Source: Bisporella sp. PMI_857 (lineage: Eukaryota > Ascomycota > Leotiomycetes > Helotiales > Helotiaceae). Taken from it: a stretch of 64,000 nucleotides of DNA. Location: positions 868,001-932,000 of the forward strand of contig JAJSPD010000005.1 in the NCBI GenBank assembly GCA_021307315.1, read 5' to 3'. Position numbers and translations under genes: made by a program. This document shows positions 36,494 to 46,158 of the stretch, piece after piece; the stretch's first letter is position 1; every line of letters starts with the position of its first letter. The notes below the pieces were generated by a model, which saw only the letters and a list, made by a program, of their open reading frames with translations, was not told the DNA's origin and did not search any database.

Positions 36494-38132
36494 ATGGCAA
36501 CTAATCAACCAACACCACCGTCATCGATAAATGCTGCAGCGGAGGAGGCTCTTGTGGTCGATGATAGGGAGGAGGCGGCGGATATGCAACCAGATGTGAG
36601 AGCAATTCTTTGAGATAAGGCTTGGTGGATGTTGACTGGAGTAGAGTGTTCTCGACTCTGACGATAACGACTCCGCCTTCGGAGATGGAGATTCTGTCGC
36701 GTAAACCTCACACTAACTTCCTCACATTAAGGAACCAAGCTAATGAGCATGTAGAAGCTCATATACCACATCCTTGACCTCTAGTGTTCGAGATTATACG
36801 TGAGTTTTCTCTTGGAATATCCTACCAGCTGCACCAGAAAGGCCACGTGATTAACACACTCCATTAAAGATATGAGAATGGAAGGAGATATCATGCGTTT
36901 CGAGCCGGCCAATATGTTATAGTAGGTTTTTTCTACCGGTATAATAATATAGACAAACAATTGACAGTTCAGTAGCCTAATGATGAGAAAGAGCAAGACC
37001 GATTAGATTTTGTGAGTCCTTTAGCTGTGATGGTCCAGGCACATTCATTGACTTACCATTCAGATGCATCACATATTCTATATGACTTTGGGTGGAAAGT
37101 TACAGCTTGCACCCATAGGAGATAGCCCACAAAGGGTGCTTGATGTTGGGACAGGAACTGGTGAGAAGGCCCCTCGTATATCTAATAGAGTGAAAAGAAC
37201 GCTGACTCGAGCGAACCAGGAATATGGGCGATTGATTTCGCAGAGTGAGTAACTGTGTCAGGTCTCCAGCAAGAACGCAGCCTAATTCTTCTGAAAAGCG
37301 CATACCCTTCAGCAGAAGTGATCGGCTTAGATCTCTCACCCATCCAACCTCAATGGTAAGTAACTTGCTGCCCGATTGACTCATGGGTTAAACTCACAAT
37401 TCTAGGCTACCACCAAATCTAACATTCCACATCGACGATGTCGAAGCAGACTGGATCTTCCCTCGCCCCTTCGACTTCATCAAGATGCGCGCCATGGGGG
37501 CTCCATAGCCGACTGGTCGCGCCTTATGTCCCAAGCATTTCAGCATTTGAGACCAGGCGGGTGGATCGAGCTCACAGACTTCGACGCCTGGGCCTCAACC
37601 GACGATAATTCCCTTCCCGAGAGTAGTTCTTACCATGTCTTCCAAGTCGCCCTCGCCGAAGCCGCCGAGCGCTTCGGCCGCATCATGAATGTCGGCCCCC
37701 TGCATCGTCGGCACCTGGAGGCAGCGGGCTTCGTCGATATCGTTCAGGATAAGCGCAAAGTACCGCTTTCCCCGTGGCCAAGGGATCCGAGACAGGTTCG
37801 TTGCCCTATAACAAGTAGTATTGTTTTCAGGCCAGCAGACTAAACATCACCCGAAACTGTAGAAAGAGCTCGGCCGTTATATGCAAATCCAAATGCTCGA
37901 CGCCGTTGAGTCCTACGGTCTCGCACCCCTAACCCGTATTTTGGGATGGGACAACACTCGCGTACAAGTTCTGCTTGCTGGTGTGCGGCAGGATCTGAGA
38001 ACACGAGATTATCATATGTATAGCAACTGGTTAGTCGACTCTCCCATTCTTAGTTATCATGCCTTGTCTCTGGGGGATTTTTGCTGATAGTTATGAACTA
38101 GCATTACTGTATATGGCAGAAAGCCATTGTAA
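36494..38132 (+). CDS. LaeA-like SAM methyltransferase, one frame break
   Basis: Eleven exons were assembled: 36494-36595, 36645-36700, 36785-36799, 36870-36921, 36976-37011, 37064-37160, 37220-37244, 37299-37355, 37406-37795, 37863-38029 and 38102-38132. The product would be about 342 residues. It follows the LaeA-like family: disordered N-terminus, YENGRRYHAFRAGQYVIPND, QDRLDFMHHIFYMTLGGKL, the SAM-binding VLDVGTGTGIWAIDFA, VIGLDLSPIQPQW, IDDVEADWIFPRPFDFI, HLRPGGWIELTDFDAW, KELGRYMQIQMLDAVESYG and GRKP near the end. LaeA itself is a regulator of secondary metabolism; these relatives may be regulators or small-molecule enzymes. The family motif MGGSIADW is broken at 37496-37500: five G follow AT where six are needed, so the exon reads into a stop. 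It is a pseudogene or a homopolymer sequencing error. Confidence 0.82.
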
Positions 38133-38354
38133 CCAGGCTATGGATTGAAGAATATGGCTTTATGGGTCAAAAGCTAGCGATCTATTAGGATGGGATTTTA
38201 GTCAAAACGAAGGTAAAGGTGCATTTCAACCATTTTGGATGTTTGTCTATGTGTAAATGTCTGCTCGTGACCAAGGCTCTAATATAGAAATTTCGCATAT
38301 AGACCAACGGGTCATTACAATTCAATAGTATTCATAAATACAGATATATACAAT

Positions 38355-39803
38355 CTATATAACCATAACCGTGGTTCCGCCCACAACGCCTATCAAAATC
38401 AGGGCCGTTAAAATGCCCGCTCCTGCTTTGTCACCCGTCGTCGCGGGTTGGGTATACAGTGACTCCAACTCGGCATCACCGTTTAATCCCGCATTCACAT
38501 CTCCAGCACTGTTTCCTGTGCCTTTCCTAGCACTTACCCATCCTGGAGCTTTATCTACAAGGTTGCTCTGCACGATTTCCAGAGCAGACATACTTTCTCC
38601 AACACCGAGGATCGCGTCGTTCACGCCAGTTGTCCATTTTAAACCGCATTTGTTGCCGGTAGTACCGGCAGTACAGGTTTTCACGGCTGCCATTGCAGAG
38701 ACTGAAATCTTGGTCATGATGACGTCGTGGCTAAATGGCGCTAGCTCAGCCGTTGCCGCCATCTCACGAGTGAAATAGGCCTTGAAGGATTGTTGATCAA
38801 CATTGCATGTCCCCAATTCGCACCCCTCAAATAGAACTCCATTGTTGTAGAAGGATTCGCTCGAATCTAATAAGCCGTTTATTCGAGTTTTCCATATCTC
38901 CTCACCATCGGTCTTTCCATGGTTAGCATTTACTTCTGTTGTCACAGTAGGAGACTCACAAAATTATACATGGCCGCAGCTCCCATCATGAAGATTCCAG
39001 CATTATAGGTCCATCGCATTTTATCCATCCCCGCACAGTCTGGGGTGTGAGCACCATCGTACACTTTATATTCAGCGTCTAGCATGTTAATACTGGTGGT
39101 CCAATTGTAGATCTTAACTGCCCAGTCCGCATAAGTCTGGTTGCCAGTGTACAGGGCCAGTCTTGCAGCTATGTTGAAAAAGCACCCGTTCGAGATGGTG
39201 TTCTTATAATTGTAGCCTACGTTGAAGCTGAATTTCTGCCACCGAAGACCGCCGCCACAGTTTTCCTCATCCCATCGTGCAGTCTGTTCGTTGAAGACAG
39301 CTTGTGCCAGTGCTAGCCATCCTGGGTAACCCTCAGGAGGAGCTTCAAAGTTAGTTTCCGCGGCAGTTAAGGCTGCCATTCCCCAGAAAGACTGATCATC
39401 ATTTCCTAATGTTTTTGTCTGATTTTCTGGCATATAGTCTTTGTCCGGTCCAATCTGGTGCAGCATTGCTTGCATAGTCACTTCATTGTACGTTGTATCT
39501 CCCGTATAATACCAGTAGTTGATCATGGTGCCAAACCTGACGCAATCAGCGTTGCTCACTGGTAAGAAGGGGGAATACTGACATAGCTCCGCATTCCCAC
39601 CAGTAGTATGGATCTGGTAGATTCCCTGGTGTGTCTCCTGTCCGGTTTCCTGTGTATTCTGACATCAAATCGTATGCTATAGTACTCGCTGCCCTCTTGA
39701 TTGAGTTATCATCCCCCAGGTCCAGAGTAATGGCAGCATTTGCACCTTGACCGGCAAGCGTACATAGGGTAGCCACAAAGGCAGAATATCTTGACAATCT
39801 CAT
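38355..39803 (-). CDS. GH76 mannosidase, Dfg5/Dcw1-like, GPI-type
   Basis: Three exons (39583-39803, 38960-39536 and 38355-38912) give 451 residues. It has a signal peptide ([23 protein letters not shown]), a family-76 alpha-1,6-mannanase (alpha/alpha-six barrel) domain and a hydrophobic C-terminus ([23 protein letters not shown]) that fits GPI anchoring. Landmarks are [24 protein letters not shown], the paired catalytic Asp in [20 protein letters not shown] and [18 protein letters not shown]. Yeast Dfg5 and Dcw1 attach GPI proteins to the cell wall by processing the anchor glycan; the same role is inferred. All visible catalytic residues are intact. It converges on the methyltransferase gene. 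Confidence 0.93.
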
Positions 39804-42207
39804 CCTGTTCACTCCACACCTCGAGCATGAACGAAAGAAAAGGTTCTCTTGCGAGCAATTCTATAACGAATGTGTGACACCTAGAGAGAAGATAAAGAAA
39901 TACTATATTATGATACTCGATAACGACTGGAACTCTGCCGATGGAGATGATGGTACAAACAATGAATTGATGAACTGGAAACTTACCTAAACCCAAACCT
40001 GGGATTGAGTAGGAGACAGTCTGCCATTTCGCCAAGTGGAATCACCTGCACAGCCCTCATAAATTCTTGGGAGCAATATTATTATTGCGTGTATGCCAAA
40101 CTTTTCAGGGGCAAAGCCGAGAACCTTGAGGTTTAATGTGGTGGCCTGGAGTGGATTGCCAAGTAGACGGAGATGTTCATGAGACATGGCCGATGCTGGG
40201 CGATGTCGTCTGTTGTGCCAGACCACTGGGGGCAGTTGAGATGGATGAATGGACGAAGCTAGAATAACCATGGATACTTCATGAATGGGTATGCGAGGTG
40301 AGGACCATCGTACCTGGCCGTATTCCGATAACCTTGGGTGGTTGATGTTTACGAAGTGCTCATATGAGGTCAACACGAAAATCAAGAGCTTGGCAGCTTG
40401 GCACTTCCAATTATATAATCTTAGACAAGCATGACGTCCGAGATGTCCGGTACACCCCTCGAGCTTATCTTGAGACTATTCTTGCAAGTAGAATAAGTAT
40501 CAATAAGAGGCCTTGATTGTAGCTTTCTCCGAAAAGACCATCATCGGACGAACATAGGCAACTACAGCTACATCATAATATCACGTGATTCGGATATCAT
40601 TTCAGGAGAGGCGAGCTTGGCTTAGTGCATGCTTTCTCGTTTCAGTTACAACATATGTTTCTCACTGGCGCTTAGGACTTTGGTTGGAAATTGTGTATTC
40701 TCCTTGGGCATTAGCTAGGCTCTAATTGCATAAATATATAAACTTTTAGGCTTCTGTCATTGGCTTTTGTTTTGCACAATGTAAGGGCTAGTTGCAAGCA
40801 TTGCCTCTTTGGATTTGCTCCCTCAAACTGCGTCAATGCTGAGGGTTTCAGAAATCCTTGGGCTGATCGCATGGTCTTTATCAAGATCGACTGCCCCTCC
40901 ACCTCAAGTTCAGATTCCACAGTTCAGATTATCACATACAATAACATTCGCCCTCGCCGTTACACTCCGTTGGGCCGCTTCAATATCTTTCTCTTCATCT
41001 CGACCGGCAAACGCCTGTCAGACGCTTCGCAACCAGATAGCCAATATGTGTGGAATCAGAGAGTGTTTAGGCCTATTGCAATGGATGACAGGAGGCAAGG
41101 CAACGAAACATAAGGACGGAGAAGAAAAGGATGGTGACGAAATTTTGAGCCCAAGACCTATGAAAAAGGAGAGCGAGAAGTGGAAAGTTGATGGTGGAGA
41201 GAAAGACCAAAGATAACTCTTGGTTAGACTTCATGCACTGGTGATTAGGAATGTAATTGGGATCTAAGAATGGATTCAATACCAACACGAAGGATAAACA
41301 AACCTGCAACGAGCTTGGAACTGGATTGATGCGAAGGCTGGAGGTAGATGAAACTATAGTTTCCAGCATGAATGAACGACGATCGTCATGAAAAGAAGGG
41401 GTATCGCAAAGGCTGAATAAGCATCGCAGAGCTAAAGGACGGGTTGGAATAGTGCAGGAGCGCCAGCTGGCTTTACGGTCGACACATAACTTTTCCTTGT
41501 ATCTCAAAATTTGCCAGAAATGATTATCAAACTTCTCTCAAATTTCGTGGTATTTCTCTGATAACATCAGTGATATGAGACAGGCAGACTAGGCGTCGTA
41601 ACTATCTTTCTAGAAATTGAGCCTTGAGGTTGACCAGATGCGCATGGCTCGATACTTGACCCCTAAATGCTGAGAAAGCGATAAAGGTATACTCTTAAAT
41701 GCTAATTTCATGAACCAATATGTCTACATAGAATATTTTTGAATTATTATAACGACAACTTGCTTATCACTTGAAGAAAGAATTCAAGTAAAAGCTAAAT
41801 TAGGTCATTCCCGGTGACGCCACATAATGATCATCGCAACATCTCCCTAATGAGTCTACATGAACGCCTAGATCAGCGCTTATGAGACTCTACCTTACCC
41901 TTTACATACTACAAGATGCCAGTGTTTTACATCATGGACCTCATCATTGGATATCACTCCATACACCAACCACATGAGCCGGCTGAGCCACAGGAGGATC
42001 AAGAGCCCGTGGCTATGTGCACCAACAATATAACCAACGCTACAGCCAGCGCCGAAGTATACTTTCCCAGAAATCGAAATCTGACTTCATATAAGCAGCT
42101 AGTCCTCAGGATCGTTGGATCAAGAAGCTTCAATCCACAACCTCAACTCACGTGATAAACTTATCCCCACCGATATACAGCTACATTAGAAAACAATTTG
42201 CGAGAGA
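39804..42207. other. intergenic 2.4 kb, no confident gene
   Basis: The GH76 promoter lies at the left end. Plus-strand ORFs at 40760-41216 overlap each other, and one frame ends in a charged Lys/Glu-rich tail, but no motif or exon structure could be found. The ORF at 41916-42155 also lacks support. Confidence 0.45.
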
Positions 42208-42664
42208 ATGGACTCGACGACTGGAACCAGCACAGTGGGAGGCGTAGATACATTCACCAATAATGCAGGGGACTCAGCAACTGGAGCAGATTCCGTAAGC
42301 TAGTCCACTCACCACTCAACCAAACTTGTCTAACCACTCTTAGAAACCTATCTCATTACCTCCACCAACATATCAAGAACCAGGATATCAATACTATCCA
42401 TCAAATCATATACACAATCAATCAGCAGCCAATAATCTACCCACAGTCACGGTGGACAATCCAATTCGATATCCAAGACCTGCCCAGGACGATGCGATAT
42501 ACTACCCTAAACGGAACTACAGAAATAGGCGCGTGTTAACAATATATATTTTTATTTTTTTTCTACTTATTTCAATGGGCTGTATAATAGGAGGCGTTGT
42601 CTACCATTTTGGCCGGAAAAGAAGATGCGAGTCTGAACTTTGGAGTATCTATAATCATTGCTAG
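42208..42664 (+). CDS. small single-pass membrane protein A, two-Cys tail
   Basis: Exons 42208-42294 and 42344-42664 join in phase 0 to give 135 residues. There is no signal peptide. The N-terminal ~85 residues are polar and disordered, with a PPPTYQEPGYQYYP patch. A basic stop (KRNYRNRR) leads into one membrane segment (VLTIYIFIFFLLISMGCIIG), then GGVVYHFGRKRR and a short end with two cysteines, CESELWSIYNHC. By the positive-inside rule the basic side before the segment would be cytosolic and the Cys tail outside. I know no family. It resembles protein C about 3 kb downstream (GGVYHW after the segment, two-Cys tail). Confidence 0.65.
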
Positions 42665-43487
42665 TTGGATTTGCGTTTTGCATTAGAATTGGGGTTGCAT
42701 AATAGGCTGTATGATAATGATCATGAACCTATAAATATTTAACATAGAGTTAGAATGTATAACAACCAGAACAGTCTAAACAGCTAACCAAGCATCATAA
42801 CTTTGACCCAGAATAATGTTAATGAGACTTCAGTTGCTATTGGCTTGTCATATTGTTTCAGGATCCAGAGATATATTTTTAGATATAAGCTTTTCAGGCT
42901 AGGTACGGATCATTGCCAAGGGCTGACACGTGATCATGTGCAACTCACATCACCAAATGAGTTGCTGCTCGCGATTTCCAACATAAGAAGTTAAGACAGT
43001 AAGAGACACGGACTCGGTGAATGAGAGCGAGCTTATGGGCCCTCTTAGTGGGCACACCTAAATACAAGCTGGCTGGTCAGAATCCGCTCATTCCTCCGCA
43101 TCCCAAATCCAAGATCCTCTGACTGCGGCTCAGATGAGCCAGTAGCCGAAACCTCAGCCACCAAAAATATATGGCGAGAGGATGACAAAGGAACAATGGA
43201 CCGTAAAGTCGGATTTCATATAATAGATCCTCGAATCCATAGAAGCAATCCATCATCCTCGACACTCCAGCAATCAACTGTTCTCTCTGCTCTACGGTCT
43301 ATGTTCACCATTCGACAACTACGGCTTCGACTTGCGCAAAGCCTCAACTTCGCCAAGAGGGTAAACAACGACAGCAACGACAAACTTTACAACTTACCTC
43401 AGTCATCTTCTGTACTTTTACTCCGCGAGGAATCAATTGCTCCATCTCCAATTTCGGTCAACCAAAGATCAACGCTCAGACATTAAA
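42665..43487. other. intergenic between small membrane protein genes
   Basis: These 820 bases separate proteins A and B. They probably hold the 3' end of A and the promoter and 5' UTR of B. Short ORFs lack motifs. Confidence 0.45.
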
Positions 43488-44638
43488 ATGGCCACTTTCA
43501 GAGATTCCATCGACGAGCTGCACAATGAGGTGATGCACGACATCTCCTACTTTGAGCAGTATGAACTCCCCGCTTCGCCACCAGAGACGCCGCCCATGAA
43601 ACAAGAGGCCAAAATGGCTCTCAGAGGGAGAACTCCAATGCACGCGGCCATCGAGAAGGTACTTCCAAGAAGCCCTCCTGAGAGTCCACGGATGGCACTA
43701 AAGAGAACTTTCTCAAACAACGTGAAGTCCACTTTTGGGCTTCCAATGACCCCTCCTGATACTCCTCCCATGAACCGCTCGCAAGTAGGAATTCATCCGA
43801 CTCTAGCGAAAACTCTCTCTGATTCTGTGAACAAGAGCTTGGGCCACCAAATCTCCTATGTGAGCCTCATTTCCTGACTGACCCATAGCATCAACTGACA
43901 GAATCCAAGTTCAACCTTAAGAATAGGCCCACAATAGTGACTATCGACGTCACAGAGATCCCAAGGCGAGGAACACTCAGCCGATCATCCAGCTACTCGC
44001 TCTCATCAGCTGGCTCAGTAAGCTCCGGCTCGAAAGATCCTCTCGACCGAGTCAAGGACTACACGACCCGCTCTACAGACACAATCTTCCCATCACCAAA
44101 CATGCTAGCTCCACCGGTCTACTCGCCGCCACCAAACACCCCGGCGACATTTGAGCCCATCTACCACAATTATAGTGACGGTGCCGACTTCGCAACTGGG
44201 GTAGCCCAATTTGGTAATGGGTCAGACCCATTCAATCCATTTGCCTACACCGGCCCCACACAGTACCCAAACCATTCCTCCCAAGCCCCTTTCAAGTCTA
44301 ACGGGGTACAGGCCGGAAAACTCCCCAATCTCCCCAGTCCTAGCGCGTTCGCGCCGCCAAGCCGAAGCGTCTCCGACCTCGAGAAGGCACGAAGTTATCG
44401 CGAGCCGGATCGTCCGAAGAAGAAGCGGCACTGTAGCTCTAAGGCGCTGATCTGCTGCGCCGTGCTTGGGCTGCTGCTCATGCTTATGGCCGGGGTGGTA
44501 GTTGTCATAGTTTTGAAGCTGCGGTATATCTTTAGACATCACCATCATCATCACAAGCGGACGAGTATGGGCTGTATAAATGTTCCAGGCATCTTTGTAA
44601 ATGGAGAGTGGGAGAGCGGGTATAAAAAATGTACATGA
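43488..44638 (+). CDS. small single-pass membrane protein B, His6 stretch
   Basis: The preferred model is exons 43488-43826 and 43889-44638, 362 residues. The N-terminal part holds three similar Pro-rich blocks (SPPETPPMK, SPPESPRMA, TPPDTPPMN) spaced about 35-40 residues apart. A Ser/Tyr/Pro-rich region follows, then a basic stop (PKKKRH), a membrane segment (ALICCAVLGLLLMLMAGVVVVIVL) and a tail with a natural run of six His and two cysteines (GCINVPGIFVNGEWESGYKKC). The intron is uncertain: GTGAGC at 43860 would make it only 29 bases, so I prefer the GTGAAC donor at 43827 (62 bases). Both keep frame if spliced to the acceptor at 43888. No known family. Confidence 0.62.
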
Positions 44639-45220
44639 CAAATACGGAGTTTTGGGTTTGGCGTTTTAAGGGAATATCAGCATAAGCTGGAGTTTGGGGG
44701 GGTTCTTGTTTTTAACACTCGTTGGCTCGAGACTTTACTTTCTTTCACCTTTCCTATGTCTGTAGAAAAACGGCATTTTTTGGAGTCATTGAGGATTTGG
44801 GGGGATCTTTGGGATTTTGGCGTTCCGGTTGGGGATTTGGAGTTCCGGTTGTGGGAATTCAAAAAATCATCACACTTGCTAGATTTTTCTCCACGTGAAT
44901 TCGTTCGTGAAAATTCGTGAGGATCAAAATTGAGGATTTCGAGGATCTTGAGGATTTCGCAGCCTCCTCCTTATTCTCCTCCAACAATTGGATGAGGCTA
45001 AGATGGATTTTGAGGATTGAAAGCCACGATCCCCGATCGTAGGGATGAGAGGAGTGCTTCAGCCACTCAGAGCTTGAATCCATCTGAATTCAGGTAAGTA
45101 TATACACTCTTGGCCCGCACTTGCTCGAAGTCACAAGGTTGATACTTCAAATGTTGACTCACATCCTTCATCTAGAGTAACATCAATCTGAAGGGTCACA
45201 AGACCCAACCAAGATAGAGG
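44639..45220. other. intergenic with short degenerate direct repeats
   Basis: Short repeated units occur at about 44790-44860 (a GGGATTTTGG/GTTCCGGTTG pattern seen twice) and at about 44930-44965 (GAGGAT(C/T)T repeats). They look like a decayed minisatellite. No gene is seen. Confidence 0.45.
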
Positions 45221-46158
45221 ATGCACAAAGATAACCTCTTCAACTCCCCTGGAAAGGGGGACCAAATATCACCTCACTCCCTCCCTAAAAACGCCCGTAC
45301 GGACCCATTCTATAGTCCTACTCACAGTCCTGAGGACTCGCCATATACTTCTGCAATCTTTTCACCGGACGATATGATGCACACAGAGACCAAAGGTGAT
45401 ATTCAGTTTCAGAACATCGATTGGGCAGCCGTGAACAGAGACGAGAAGAAATCAAAAAAGGAGAAGAAGGAGAAGAAGCGAACCCTTACTCCAACTAAAG
45501 ATACAAAAGACAAGAAAGAAAAGGATTTTGAGCATGTCGAGACTATCAGTCTGACGCCACCGACGGTTTCGGCACCAAATCCAAATCCACAACAACCAAA
45601 ACCAACATACTACTCACCTCCGCGCCTGAACTTGAGAACACCTCCCCAATACCAAGGGGCTCAAGCTGGAGGTCTTGGTATCCAATATCCCGAGGAGAAA
45701 AAAGGCTTTGTAGGCATCACTCATTCTTGAGAGAGGTAACAAGAAAACTAACATCTCTCAGGGTGATGAAAAACCCTCCTGGGAACCTACCCAACCACCA
45801 CCATCTCATTATGTCCCATACAAAGAGTTCGAGGATGTCGAGCTCAACAAGCCGCGCACTTATGCCTCCTCACAACGCACCGTGACCGACAAGCACTACG
45901 AGCCTCCTGCCTACTACAGGGACTATTCCGGACGCTCGTGGCCCGGTTGGGTGTGGTTTATTTTCATTTTAATCTTCTTGATCCTCTTTGTGGCGATACC
46001 ATTAGCTATATTTGGGGGTGTCTACCACTGGAATGTAAGGCTCGATTCCATCTCCAAGTCCTTGACCGTTGCGCTAATCTGCTGAACAGTACGGGGAGTA
46101 TCGATGCAATCGGTCGTGGGGCAGATGGGATGAGGCTACACGGAGCTGTAGATATTGA
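45221..46158 (+). CDS. small single-pass membrane protein C, two-Cys tail
   Basis: Three exons (45221-45709, 45762-46034 and 46090-46158) close in phase 0 to give 276 residues. The N-terminal half is disordered: Ser/Pro blocks (DPFYSPTHSPEDSPYTS), then a strongly basic stretch (KKSKKEKKEKKRTLTPTKD), then Pro/Asn-rich sequence. HYEPPAYYRDYSGRSWPGW precedes one membrane segment (VWFIFILIFLILFVAIPLAIFGG). After it come VYHWNYGEYRCNRSWGRWDEATRSCRY, a short end with two cysteines encoded partly by a separate last exon. The GGVYHW turn matches GGVVYH of protein A. No known family. The three same-strand genes in 4 kb suggest old tandem duplication. Confidence 0.65.

Noticed and set aside
41916..42155. 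79-codon ORF just before membrane protein A
   Set aside because: No motif, and it overlaps the likely promoter and 5' UTR of protein A.
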